From the NCBI RefSeq assembly GCF_009696275.1, contig NZ_VUMI01000010.1, forward strand, positions 1-64,000: a stretch of 64,000 bases of DNA. Direction: 5' to 3'. The stretch's first letter is position 1. The number at the start of each line of letters is the position of its first letter. This DNA comes from Eisenbergiella porci (GTDB taxonomy: Bacteria; Bacillota; Clostridia; Lachnospirales; Lachnospiraceae). Positions 26,748-35,312 of the stretch are shown in pieces. The position numbers were made by a program, and so were the translations under genes. The notes under the pieces were generated by a model. The model saw nothing but the letters and a program-made list of their open reading frames with translations, did not search any database and had not been told where the DNA came from.

Positions 26748-28808
26748 ATGGAAAAAAATAGACAGAGCAGCCCGGTTTCCTTAAGAAAGGTACAGGTAAC
26801 CGATGCATTCTGGAAGCATGAAATGGAGCTGGTACGCAGGGAAGTCATTCCTTATCAGTGGGAGGCGTTAAACGACCGCATTCCGGAGGCTGATCCCAGC
26901 TTCTGTATGCGCAACTTTAAAATTGCCGGAAAAATAACGGCGCAGAGAAAGGAAATGGGCGCGGATTATAAAGAAATAAAGTGGCCTATTATTTTCCAGC
27001 CGCTGCCGGAGGATATGGAGCATATGGAGGATCGTTTTTACGGCTGCCTGTTCCAGGACAGCGATTTCTCCAAATGGATCGAGGCGGTGGGCTACTCTCT
27101 GACCCAGCATCCCGATGCAGAGCTTGAAAGGACGGCGGATGAGGCAATTGACATCGTATGCGCCGCACAGCAGGAAAACGGTTATCTGGATACCTATTAC
27201 ATCATCAATGATATGTCAAAGGTATTCACCAATCTTAAGGATAACCATGAGCTTTACTGCTTTGGGCACCTCACCGAGGGCGCCGTTGCTTATTACCAGG
27301 CGACAGGAAAGGATAAGCTTCTGAAGGCTGCGCAAAGATATGCGGATTATATCGCTTCCTGTTTCGGCCCTGAACCGGATAAGAAAAAGGGCTATCCCGG
27401 CCATGAGATCGCAGAGATGGCGCTGGTGCGTCTCTATGAAGCGACAGGCGATGACAAATATCTGAATCTGAGCCGTTTCTTCGTGGATCAGCGTGGAACC
27501 AGACCTTATTATTTTGATGCGGAGCATCCTGAAGCCGTGAAGAAATGCCATGAAGATGAGCTGCGCTATCAGTACAACCAGGCCCACCTGCCTGTCCGGG
27601 AACAGGATGAGGCTGTAGGACATGCGGTGCGTGCGGTTTATCTGTATTCCGGTATGGCGGATATTGCCAGGCTGACAGGAGATGAAGCGCTCTATGCGGC
27701 CTGCGAGAAGCTTTGGGACAATATCACCCGCAAGAAAATGTACATCACCGGAGGTATCGGCGCCACCCATATGGGCGAGGCCTTTTCCTTCAATTACGAT
27801 CTGCCCAATGATACGGCATATGCGGAAACCTGTGCTTCCATCGGACTCGTTTTCTTTGCAAGGAGAATGCTGGAAATCAAAGCGGACAGAAAATACGCCG
27901 ACGTGATGGAACGCGCTCTTTACAATGGCATCCTCAGCGGCATGGCTCTGGACGGAAAAAGCTTCTTCTATGTGAATCCTCTGGAAAGCCTGCCGGAGGC
28001 CTGCCACAAGGACGAACGTAAATTCCATGTAAAACCCGTCCGCCAGAAATGGTTCGGCTGTGCCTGCTGTCCTCCCAATATCGCAAGACTGCTCAGCTCC
28101 ATTGCATCTTATGCTTATACGGAAGCGGAGGATTCCCTTTATGTGCATCTGTATATGGGCGGCGTCCTGGAAAAGGACTGCGGCGGTAAAAAGCTGGATC
28201 TGCGAATTACTTCCGACTTCCCCTGGGACGGTAAGGTGACGGCGGAGGTCAATGTCGGGGCGCCGACAGCCTGCAGGATCGCTTTCCGCATTCCGGGCTG
28301 GTGCAGGGATTATACCATAAACGGGGAAAAAGGCCTCCGGGAAGGCGAGGCAGTAACCGAAAACGGTGAAACCAGAACGGTGAAAGACGGCTACCTTATC
28401 ATCGACAGAGTATGGGAAGGCGGAGAAAAGCTGGAACTGGAATTCCCCATGGAGGTTCGCCTGATGCAGGCGGACGGCAGAGTGAGAGAGGACATCGGCA
28501 AGGCCGCCGTGATGAGAGGGCCTGTCGTTTACTGTATGGAAGAAGCGGACAACGGCAAAAATCTCCATCTGTGTTCCCTGGCGGCGGATCCTGCGCCGGA
28601 AGCAAAGGCGGAAGAGAAGCTTGGACAGCGCATGGTCACTGTGACAACAAAGGGAAAACGCCTTGTCATGCAGCCTGAGGAAGCAGGGGAGTTGTATCAG
28701 GAGTACAGCAGGCCTGAATATGAAGAAGTACAGCTTCAGTGGATTCCTTATTTTGCCTGGGCCAACAGGGGCGAGGGTGAAATGCAGGTATTTATTAAGG
28801 CGGAATAA
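26748..28808 (+). CDS. beta-L-arabinofuranosidase, glycoside hydrolase family 127
   Basis: A 686-residue GH127 enzyme (DUF1680 family) removing beta-L-arabinofuranose, as in plant hydroxyproline-linked arabinans. It has an (alpha/alpha)6 barrel with ITGGIGATHMGEAFSFNYDLP near 345 and the Cys/metal site GCACCPPNIARL near 436-447, which holds the catalytic Cys nucleophile and zinc ligands. C-terminal beta domains follow. The ATG at 26748 has AGGAGG; the frame extends 15 codons upstream without a better start. There is no signal peptide, so it acts on imported arabinosides. It is probably regulated by the divergent AraC protein. Confidence 0.9.
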   Translation: MEKNRQSSPVSLRKVQVTDAFWKHEMELVRREVIPYQWEALNDRIPEADPSFCMRNFKIAGKITAQRKEMGADYKEIKWPIIFQPLPEDMEHMEDRFYGCLFQDSDFSKWIEAVGYSLTQHPDAELERTADEAIDIVCAAQQENGYLDTYYIINDMSKVFTNLKDNHELYCFGHLTEGAVAYYQATGKDKLLKAAQRYADYIASCFGPEPDKKKGYPGHEIAEMALVRLYEATGDDKYLNLSRFFVDQRGTRPYYFDAEHPEAVKKCHEDELRYQYNQAHLPVREQDEAVGHAVRAVYLYSGMADIARLTGDEALYAACEKLWDNITRKKMYITGGIGATHMGEAFSFNYDLPNDTAYAETCASIGLVFFARRMLEIKADRKYADVMERALYNGILSGMALDGKSFFYVNPLESLPEACHKDERKFHVKPVRQKWFGCACCPPNIARLLSSIASYAYTEAEDSLYVHLYMGGVLEKDCGGKKLDLRITSDFPWDGKVTAEVNVGAPTACRIAFRIPGWCRDYTINGEKGLREGEAVTENGETRTVKDGYLIIDRVWEGGEKLELEFPMEVRLMQADGRVREDIGKAAVMRGPVVYCMEEADNGKNLHLCSLAADPAPEAKAEEKLGQRMVTVTTKGKRLVMQPEEAGELYQEYSRPEYEEVQLQWIPYFAWANRGEGEMQVFIKAE

Positions 28809-28861
28809 ACAGGTAAAGGTTTTGGATTCAAACCAATAATGTAGAAATATGCCGGATTTTC

Positions 28862-28907
28862 GGGAAGAAAAATGAAGCCTGTGGCGGACTTTTTCTTCCC
28901 TTTTTTT
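28862..28907 (+). terminator. GH127 terminator
   Basis: GGGAAGAAAAA (28862-28872) pairs perfectly with TTTTTCTTCCC (28890-28900), followed by seven T. Strong intrinsic terminator. Confidence 0.85.
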
Positions 28908-28913
28908 GAATAT

Positions 28914-29010
28914 TATAATCTGCTGCAGGATTCGCCATGCCCCGTACAGCCCTGAAAAAGGCGGGGTTTCAGGCGTCAGCCGCAGCTGTAAGGGAGACTG
29001 CCGGCTGCCT
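28914..29010 (+). promoter_or_regulatory. possible structured RNA segment with crossing helices
   Basis: After a TATAAT (28914-28919, without a convincing -35) come CCCCG (28940-28944) pairing with CGGGG (28962-28966), and CCTGAAA (28951-28957) pairing with TTTCAGG (28967-28973). The two helices interleave, so they form a pseudoknot or exclude each other. A third hairpin, CAGCCG/CGGCTG, spans 28977-29007. It does not match a riboswitch class that I recognise. The rest of the 28809-29120 gap holds the terminator and promoter listed separately. Confidence 0.35.
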
Positions 29011-29044
29011 GAAGGCGCATTCTGTCAATTATCGCAGGAAGGGA

Positions 29045-29073
29045 TTGCCTTTTCCTGAAAGTCAACGTATAAT
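29045..29073 (+). promoter_or_regulatory. promoter of the SGNH-hydrolase gene
   Basis: TTGCCT (29045-29050) and TATAAT (29068-29073) with the ideal 17-base spacer, 48 bases before the ATG at 29121. Confidence 0.65.
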
Positions 29074-29120
29074 AAGGATGCTTGGTTGCAGGAAACTTGT
29101 TTTCGCAGAAAGGATTTAGT

Positions 29121-30080
29121 ATGACGAAAAAAGTGAAAGGCAGGATACTGAAAGCGGCACTGACGCTTGCAGCGGTATGTGCGCTGACGGTACCGTCCAT
29201 GACAATACGGGCAGATAAAACGGCAGAGGCCGGAGATGATACACAGGTAATCCAGACAGCTGTACAGGTGCAGGATACGGTCCAGCCCTCCGGGACAGGA
29301 CAGGCGGCCGGTGAAGAGACGGTTCCCCTGCCTGTGGCAGATCCGGAAGAGTATACCGGACAGCTGCAGGACATCCGCCAGATTCTGCAGACGCAGCTGG
29401 AACAGGTACAGCTGCAGATCCAGACGCTTACCCAGCTTCAGGAAGCCTCCGCCATTGATGCGGCGCAGCTGCAGCTTCTGGGACAGCTGCAGGCGCTGGA
29501 GCAGACGCAGGTGCAGCAGATAGCCATGACGGATGCCCAGATTGAAGCGTTTATGGGACTGGCGGCCGTACAGGAAGAGCTTCCGGCAGGGCCGGAAATC
29601 ATTTTTGTGGGAGATTCCAGGTTCGTGCAGATGAACAATGCGGTGGGCGACAACGGTTTTGTATGGATAGCCAAATCCTCCCAGGGTTATAAATGGTTTG
29701 CATCCGAAGCCATACCCCAGATCGATGAAGCGGTTGGCAATGGGACGAAGATCATCATTAACCTCGGCGTAAACGATGTGGCAAATGTGAATGCTTATGC
29801 CGAGCTGGTGAACAGGAAGGCCGCAGAATGGATACAGAAGGGCGCAACCGTCTATTATTCCTCCGTGAACCCTGTGGAGAATGGAAAATACATAACCAAA
29901 TCCATGGTAAGCAATTTCAACAGGAAGCTGCAGGCGCGCCTCAGCCCGGAAATCCACTGGATAGACAGCTATTCCTATCTTCAGGGGACAGGCTATACGC
30001 TTACGGACGGCCTCCATTTCAGCAATGGGACCTACAAGAATCTGTACCGTTATTATCTCTCTGCTTTGGGACGCGCATAA
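29121..30080 (+). CDS. secreted SGNH/GDSL-type hydrolase with Gln-rich coiled coil
   Basis: A 319-residue exported protein. A signal peptide (basic MTKKVKGR, then ALTLAAVCALTVPSMTIRA) is followed by a low-complexity linker. A Gln/Leu-rich helical segment at about 75-145 has repeated LQxQLEQ-type heptads. The C-terminal SGNH-like domain starts at IIFVGDSRFVQM near 160 (nucleophile Ser), continues with the Asn block LGVNDVANVN near 215, and ends with DGLHFSNGTY near 298 carrying the Asp-x-x-His pair. It is probably an esterase acting on wall glycan or peptidoglycan. The coiled coil may mediate assembly. The ATG at 29121 fits AGAAAGGA; the in-frame upstream ATG does not. Confidence 0.82.
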   Translation: MTKKVKGRILKAALTLAAVCALTVPSMTIRADKTAEAGDDTQVIQTAVQVQDTVQPSGTGQAAGEETVPLPVADPEEYTGQLQDIRQILQTQLEQVQLQIQTLTQLQEASAIDAAQLQLLGQLQALEQTQVQQIAMTDAQIEAFMGLAAVQEELPAGPEIIFVGDSRFVQMNNAVGDNGFVWIAKSSQGYKWFASEAIPQIDEAVGNGTKIIINLGVNDVANVNAYAELVNRKAAEWIQKGATVYYSSVNPVENGKYITKSMVSNFNRKLQARLSPEIHWIDSYSYLQGTGYTLTDGLHFSNGTYKNLYRYYLSALGRA

Positions 30081-30151
30081 CGCGATGTTTTTTATTCCCG
30101 CAGGCAGTATGTTTTGACTAAAGAAGAAGGAAACAAGGTAAGGAAACACAA

Positions 30152-31513
30152 ATGAAAATCATAATCGCCGGCTGCGGCAAAGTTGGATATGCCCTGGCCG
30201 AACAGCTGAATGAAGAGGGTCACGAGCTGACCATCATTGACATCAATGAAGAAAAAGAAAGGCTGGTGGGAAATGTGCTGGATGTTATGTGCATCCAGGG
30301 CAATGCCACCAGCTATCGCGTACAGGAGGAAGCAGGCGTTAAGGAAGCGGATCTCCTGATAGCGGTCACCAATAAGGATGAAGTGAATCTACTGTGCTGC
30401 CTGATCGCAAGAAAGGCGGGGCACTGCCAGACAATTGCCAGGGTACGCGACCCTGGCTATTATGCCGAAATAGGGTTTATTAAGGATGAACTGGGGCTGT
30501 CCCTGGCCATTAATCCGGAGCTGGCTGCGGCTTCTGATATCGCCAGGTTGATCCGGGTGCCCTCCGCCATGGAGGTGGACGCCTTTGCCAAGGGAAAGGT
30601 GGATCTGGTGCGGTTCCGCATTCCGGAAAATTCTACCTGGGCGGATAAGAAGATCAGCGACGCCACAAAAAAGTTCGGCTTCAGCCTGCTGATATGTGTT
30701 GTGGAAAGAGACGGCAGCCATGACGTCATTATTCCGGACGGCAATACCATTCTTCATGAAGGGGATTATATTTCCGTAATCGTTTCCCCTGATAAAATGA
30801 AGGCGCTGTTTGCAAGCATCGGCATTGAGAGCAAAATGATCAAGGACGTCATGATAGCCGGAGGAGGGACTCTGGCTTATTATCTGGCAAGAAAGCTGCT
30901 GGAATCCAAAATTCAGGTGAAGATTATTGAAAATAATAGGGCCAGATGCGACGAGCTCAGCGAGCTTCTGCCCAAGGCAATGATTATCTACGGAGATGCC
31001 TCCGCGACGGATCTTCTCCGGGAGGAGGGGATTGAGAGCACGGATGCCTTTATTTCCCTGACCGGGCTGGACGAGGAAAACGTCATGCTTTCCTGCTATG
31101 TGGGAAAGGTGTCCAAAGCCAAGGTGATTACCAAAATCAACAAAATTAATTATGGCGGCATCATTGATAATTTTGATATCGGGAGCGTAGTCAGCCCCAA
31201 ATATATTACGGCGGAGCATATTATCAAATATGTCCGCAGCATGCAGAATTCCATGGGAAGCGCCGTGGAAGCTGTTTACCGGATCATAGACAACAAGGTA
31301 GAGGCGCTGGAATTTTCCGTGAAAAAGGATTCCAGGGTGCTTGATGTTCCCTTAAGCCAGCTGAAGTTAAAGAAAAATCTGCTGCTGTGCAATATTATCA
31401 GAAGAGGAAAGATTATCCTGCCCTCCGGACAAGACATGATCAGGGCCGGAGATACCGTGATAGTGGTAACCACCCACAAGGGCCTGGATGATATAGACGA
31501 TATTCTTGCCTAG
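30152..31513 (+). CDS. trkA: Trk-type potassium uptake regulatory NAD-binding subunit
   Basis: Cytoplasmic gating subunit for the TrkH channel. The 453 residues hold two RCK modules, each a Rossmann RCK_N plus an RCK_C domain. The first begins IIAGCGKVGYALAEQL at residue 3. The second begins VMIAGGGTLAYYLARKLL near 233. RCK_C regions lie near 140-220 and 375-453. The double module is the TrkA rather than the single-module KtrA form. It ends in TAG 16 bases before trkH, forming an operon. Confidence 0.94.
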   Translation: MKIIIAGCGKVGYALAEQLNEEGHELTIIDINEEKERLVGNVLDVMCIQGNATSYRVQEEAGVKEADLLIAVTNKDEVNLLCCLIARKAGHCQTIARVRDPGYYAEIGFIKDELGLSLAINPELAAASDIARLIRVPSAMEVDAFAKGKVDLVRFRIPENSTWADKKISDATKKFGFSLLICVVERDGSHDVIIPDGNTILHEGDYISVIVSPDKMKALFASIGIESKMIKDVMIAGGGTLAYYLARKLLESKIQVKIIENNRARCDELSELLPKAMIIYGDASATDLLREEGIESTDAFISLTGLDEENVMLSCYVGKVSKAKVITKINKINYGGIIDNFDIGSVVSPKYITAEHIIKYVRSMQNSMGSAVEAVYRIIDNKVEALEFSVKKDSRVLDVPLSQLKLKKNLLLCNIIRRGKIILPSGQDMIRAGDTVIVVTTHKGLDDIDDILA

Positions 31514-31529
31514 AAGGAGCAATCGTAGC

Positions 31530-32966
31530 ATGAATTACAAAAGTATTAGCTATATACTCGGCTGGATCATGAAGGTGGAGGGCGTATTCCTCCTCCTTCC
31601 TCTGGCCGTGTCTCTTCTTTACAGAGAAAAGACATGGCCGGTTTTTCTGGCCTGTGCACTGCTGTCCTTTATCCTTGGGACAGCTCTTTCCTTCAAGAGA
31701 CCTGAAAATACGCAGTTCTATGCGAGGGAAGGGTATGTGGGAGTTGCGCTTGGATGGATTGTGATGAGCCTGATTGGCGCGCTGCCATTTTATTTTACGG
31801 GTGAGATTCCCAGTTTTACGGATTCCCTGTTTGAGATTATCTCCGGCTTTACCACAACGGGAGCCAGCATCCTGGCCCGGGTGGAGGATCTGTCCCATGG
31901 TATCCTGTTCTGGAGAAGCTTTTCACACTGGATCGGCGGTATGGGCGTTCTGGTATTTGTTCTGCAGATCCTTCCTATGTCAAGCGGCCAGACAATGCAT
32001 CTGATGCGTGCGGAAAGCCCGGGGCCTTCCGTGAGCAAGCTTGTGCCGAGAATACGTACCACGGCTTTTTTCCTTTATGGAATTTATGTGGCGCTCACCG
32101 TTTTGGAAATCGTGCTTCTTCTTTTAGGAAGAATCCCCATGTTTGATGCGGTCTGCACCGCCTTCGGGACGGCCGGTACCGGCGGCTTCGGCATCCGTTC
32201 GGACAGTATTGCAGGCTACAGCCCCTATATTCAGGTGATTGTCACCATTTTCATGATGCTGTTCGGAACCAACTTCGCTTTTTATTATCTGATCATTGCC
32301 AAGAAAGTGAAGGATGCCTTCTGCATGGAGGAGGTGAAAGCCTATTTTGCAATCTTTACGGCGGCCACGCTTCTGATAGCGTTTAATATCCTTTCCCAGA
32401 TGGGAAATGTGGGAGACAGCCTCCGGCATGCGGCCTTCCAGGTTGCCTCCATCATGACCACCACGGGCTTTGCCACCACGGATTTTGACCAGTGGCCCGA
32501 ATTTTCCAGGACGCTTCTTGTGATCCTTATGTTTATAGGAGCCTGCGCCGGCAGCACGGGCGGCGGCATTAAGGTTTCCCGAATCCTGATGTATATGAAA
32601 ACCATCAAAAAGGAACTGGGGATCCTGATTCACCCCAGAAGTGTAAAGATTGTAATGATGGACGGGAAAAAGCTGGATCACCCGGTGGTGAGGGCGGCTA
32701 ATATATTCCTGATTTCCTATGCGGGAATCCTGTTGGCGTCCATCCTTCTGCTGACCATAGACAATTTTGATTTTACAACCAACGTTACGGCGGTTATTTC
32801 AGCGCTTAATAATATCGGCCCCGGCCTGTCGCTGGTGGGGCCTGCCGGGAATTTCGCTTTCTTTTCCGGCTTTTCCAAATATGTGCTGATGTTTGACATG
32901 CTTGCAGGAAGACTTGAAATTTTCCCCATGCTGCTTCTGTTCGTTCCTTATACCTGGAAAAAATAG
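31530..32966 (+). CDS. trkH: TrkH-family potassium uptake membrane subunit
   Basis: Potassium-conducting membrane subunit, 478 residues with the four-fold M1-P-M2 plan. Selectivity-filter-like pore loops can be seen as SGFTTTGAS near 107, TAGTGGFG near 214, MTTTGFATTDF near 308 and LNNIGPGLSLVG near 426. The ATG at 31530 follows AAGGAG; an in-frame alternative lies eight codons upstream. It is cotranscribed with trkA. The next gene has its own promoter immediately after the stop. Confidence 0.94.
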   Translation: MNYKSISYILGWIMKVEGVFLLLPLAVSLLYREKTWPVFLACALLSFILGTALSFKRPENTQFYAREGYVGVALGWIVMSLIGALPFYFTGEIPSFTDSLFEIISGFTTTGASILARVEDLSHGILFWRSFSHWIGGMGVLVFVLQILPMSSGQTMHLMRAESPGPSVSKLVPRIRTTAFFLYGIYVALTVLEIVLLLLGRIPMFDAVCTAFGTAGTGGFGIRSDSIAGYSPYIQVIVTIFMMLFGTNFAFYYLIIAKKVKDAFCMEEVKAYFAIFTAATLLIAFNILSQMGNVGDSLRHAAFQVASIMTTTGFATTDFDQWPEFSRTLLVILMFIGACAGSTGGGIKVSRILMYMKTIKKELGILIHPRSVKIVMMDGKKLDHPVVRAANIFLISYAGILLASILLLTIDNFDFTTNVTAVISALNNIGPGLSLVGPAGNFAFFSGFSKYVLMFDMLAGRLEIFPMLLLFVPYTWKK

Positions 32967-32967
32967 A

Positions 32968-32997
32968 TTGCATATTGTGTGGAAAGAATGCTATAAT
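32968..32997 (+). promoter_or_regulatory. promoter of the HPt gene (and possibly pyrH)
   Basis: TTGCAT (32968-32973) and TATAAT (32992-32997) with an 18-base spacer, starting two bases after the trkH stop codon. I find no better promoter before pyrH, so this may also drive the pyrH-frr genes through the dead response-regulator gene. Confidence 0.6.
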
Positions 32998-33017
32998 TTA
33001 TTCAATCACGGATAGGC

Positions 33018-33043
33018 CGGGCAGTCTGAAAAAAGACTGCCCG
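33018..33043 (+). promoter_or_regulatory. leader hairpin upstream of the HPt gene
   Basis: A perfect nine-base stem, CGGGCAGTC with GACTGCCCG around an A-rich loop. It is followed by AATTAAAGGGG rather than a T run, so it is a 5' leader structure, not a terminator. It may protect or regulate the transcript. Confidence 0.55.
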
Positions 33044-33059
33044 AATTAAAGGGGAAAAG

Positions 33060-33413
33060 ATGGATGACACAATAAAAAAACAGCTGACTGAAGCCGGCGT
33101 GGATTTGGATAAGACAATGGAACGCTTTATGAACAATGAGGCATTATACCTGAAGTTCCTGAAGCGTTTTCTTGAGGATCCCAATTACGCGCAGCTGAAG
33201 GAGCATATAAGCGCCGGAGATTACGAAGAAGCGTTCAGGGATGCACATACCCTGAAGGGCGTTGCCGGCAACCTGGGGCTGGATCCTTTCTATACGGTTG
33301 TGTCCGCACTGACTGAGGAGCTGCGGAGCCGGAAGTATGACCGGCTGGATGAATTTGTACAGGACGCAGAAGAAAATTACGAATTGCTGACACAGATAAT
33401 CCGACAGCTGTAG
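33060..33413 (+). CDS. HPt-domain phosphotransfer protein
   Basis: A stand-alone histidine phosphotransfer protein of 117 residues. The phosphorylated His is in AFRDAHTLKGVAGNLGL, near position 63. The rest forms the expected four-helix bundle with no other domain. It sits upstream of a response-regulator remnant whose receiver Asp region has been deleted, so its natural partner in this location is lost. It may still serve another phosphorelay. Confidence 0.88.
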   Translation: MDDTIKKQLTEAGVDLDKTMERFMNNEALYLKFLKRFLEDPNYAQLKEHISAGDYEEAFRDAHTLKGVAGNLGLDPFYTVVSALTEELRSRKYDRLDEFVQDAEENYELLTQIIRQL

Positions 33414-33445
33414 GTAGACACAGGTCTGCAGGAAAGGTAAAAGTC

Positions 33446-33897
33446 GTGAAGGATAAGATACTTGTTGTCGATGATATGGAAATGAACCGGGAGATACTGC
33501 GGGGTATCTTTGAGGATGATTACGAAGTAATTCTGGCGGAGAACGGCAGAGAAGCAGTGGAGTATATTAATCTGAACAGAGGGAAGCTTGCTGCAGATAA
33601 CAGAGTATTCAAGGAATTCTGTTATAACATAGCGTTAAGCCATCATGAAAAATGGGATGGAAAAGGAACCCCCATGGACTGAAGGGGGATGAAATCCCGC
33701 TGGCCGCCCAGGTGGTTTCCATTGCTGATGTTTATGACGCGCTGGTGAGCGACAGGGTTTATAAGCCGGCCTTTTCCTATGATGTGGCCTATCAGATGAT
33801 ACTGGACGGGGAATGCGGCCAGTTTAATCCCAAGCTAATGGACTGCTTCCGGATGGCCCGGAAGGAATTTGAAAAGAAAGCAAAGGCTCTGCAGTAG
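33446..33897 (+). pseudogene. REC/HD-GYP response regulator, collapsed by internal deletion and frameshift
   Basis: A GTG start (33446, AGGAAAGG upstream) leads into a receiver domain, KILVVDDMEMNREILRGIF, that stops being recognisable after about residue 48. Soon after residue 50 the sequence is the C-terminal part of an HD-GYP phosphodiesterase (ALSHHEKWDGKG, then DEIPLAAQVVSIADVYDALVSDR). The central part with the HD metal motif and most of the receiver is missing. A one-base loss near 33673 shifts the frame between GKGTP and GLKGDEI. It once probably degraded cyclic-di-GMP under control of the HPt relay. Confidence 0.85.
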
Positions 33898-33913
33898 TCC
33901 TGCGGATCTGTGA

Positions 33914-33929
33914 GCGTGCCGTAGCACGC
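33914..33929 (+). promoter_or_regulatory. small hairpin before pyrH
   Basis: GCGTGC (33914-33919) pairs with GCACGC (33924-33929) around CGTA, ending four bases before the AGGAGCG ribosome binding site of pyrH. It could influence translation. This is a visual call only. Confidence 0.35.
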
Positions 33930-33947
33930 AGATAGGAGCGTATTATA

Positions 33948-34643
33948 ATGAAAAGAATTTTACTGAAATTGAGCGGAGAAGCTCTGGCGGGAGAAGAAAA
34001 GCAAGGCTTTCATGAGCCTACTGTAAGAAAGGTGGCCCTTCAGATAAAGCAGCTGGTGGAGGAAGGCGTCCAGGTCGGCGTTGTTATAGGCGGCGGCAAT
34101 TTCTGGAGAGGACGCACCAGTGAAAATATTGACAGGACGAAAGCGGATCAGATCGGAATGCTGGCAACCATCATGAACTGCATTTATGTCTCCGAAATAT
34201 GCAGGGCGGAAGGAATGCAGACGGCAGTGCTGACACCTTTTGAATGCGGCTCCTTTACCAAGCTTTTTTCCAAGGACAGGGCGAATAAGTATTTTGACAG
34301 GGGCATGGTTGTATTCTTTGCCGGCGGTACGGGACATCCGTATTTTTCCACCGATACCGGCGTTGTGCTGCGGGCTGTGGAGGTGGAAGCCGAGGTTATC
34401 CTGCTTGCCAAGGCCATTGACGGCGTATATGATGACGATCCCAAAAAGAACCCTTCGGCGAAGAAATATGATGAAGTGACCATTGATGAAGTCATCGCAA
34501 AGAACCTGCAGGTAGTGGATATGACAGCGTCCATCCTTGCCAGGGATAATAAAATGCCGATGTGGGTATTTGGCCTGAATGAAGAAAACAGCATTGTAAA
34601 TACAGTAAAAGGTAAATTTAACGGAACCAAGGTTACCGTATAA
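33948..34643 (+). CDS. pyrH: UMP kinase
   Basis: Bacterial hexameric UMP kinase of the amino-acid-kinase fold, which phosphorylates UMP to UDP for nucleotide and cell-wall precursor supply. The 231 residues begin KRILLKLSGEALAG with the phosphate-binding Lys and Gly. VVIGGGNFWRG lies near 45, and the DGVYDDDPKKNP segment near 160 marks the family. The start follows AGGAGCG. frr follows after 20 bases. Confidence 0.97.
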   Translation: MKRILLKLSGEALAGEEKQGFHEPTVRKVALQIKQLVEEGVQVGVVIGGGNFWRGRTSENIDRTKADQIGMLATIMNCIYVSEICRAEGMQTAVLTPFECGSFTKLFSKDRANKYFDRGMVVFFAGGTGHPYFSTDTGVVLRAVEVEAEVILLAKAIDGVYDDDPKKNPSAKKYDEVTIDEVIAKNLQVVDMTASILARDNKMPMWVFGLNEENSIVNTVKGKFNGTKVTV

Positions 34644-34663
34644 AAAACAGGGAGGATATATCG

Positions 34664-35215
34664 ATGAACGAAAAATTACAGCAGTTTGAAAACAAAATGA
34701 GCAAGGCCTATGAATATCTGGCTGCAGATTTTGCAACAATCCGTGCCGGACGCGCAAATCCCCATATCCTGGACAAGATTAAAGTGAACTATTACGGAAG
34801 CCCTACCCCAATTCAGCAGGTAGGCAATATCACGGTTCCCGAACCGAGGATGATCCAGATCTCACCCTGGGAGAAATCACTGATTAAAGAGATCGAAAAG
34901 GCGATTATGGCATCCGATGTGGGAATTACCCCCAACAATGACGGCAGCGTTATCCGTCTGGTAATTCCGGAGCTTACGGAGGAACGCAGAAAAGAGCTGG
35001 TAAAGGAAGTAAAGAAGAAAGGCGAGGAAGGCAAGGTTGCAGTCCGCAATATCCGCAGGGACGGCAACGATACCTTTAAGAAGCTGGCTAAAGAGGATGT
35101 TTCTGAGGATGAAATCAAGGAGCTTGAGGAAGCCCTTCAGAAGCTGACCGATAAATACGTAAAGGAAATCGACAAGCTGGTTGAGGAAAAGGCAAAAGAA
35201 ATCCTGACCGTTTAA
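34664..35215 (+). CDS. frr: ribosome recycling factor
   Basis: Ribosome recycling factor acts with EF-G to split post-termination ribosomes. Its 183 residues cover the full family length, with FATIRAGRANPHILDKI near 25-41, the conserved core IQISPWEKSLIKEIEKAI near 66-83, and RRDGNDTFKKL near 131. It begins with GGGAGGA upstream and ends before an intrinsic terminator, so pyrH-frr form one unit and uppS may have a separate promoter or depend on readthrough. Confidence 0.97.
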   Translation: MNEKLQQFENKMSKAYEYLAADFATIRAGRANPHILDKIKVNYYGSPTPIQQVGNITVPEPRMIQISPWEKSLIKEIEKAIMASDVGITPNNDGSVIRLVIPELTEERRKELVKEVKKKGEEGKVAVRNIRRDGNDTFKKLAKEDVSEDEIKELEEALQKLTDKYVKEIDKLVEEKAKEILTV

Positions 35216-35244
35216 AAAGAACAGGGATTACAATTGAAATAAGA

Positions 35245-35275
35245 GGGGCAGGCGTTACTTGGCTTGTCCCTTTTT
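35245..35275 (+). terminator. terminator between frr and uppS
   Basis: GGGGCAGGC (35245-35253) pairs with GCTTGTCCC (35262-35270), allowing G-T pairs, and is followed by five T. It is moderately strong, so partial readthrough to uppS is likely. Confidence 0.7.
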
Positions 35276-35312
35276 ACCAGTTTCAGGAACAGGACAGGAG
35301 AGATAGCAGATT

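Noticed and set aside
28921-29040. SAM, cobalamin or cyclic-di-nucleotide riboswitch before the SGNH gene
   Set aside because: None of the conserved core sequences of these classes could be found. It is kept only as an unassigned structured segment.
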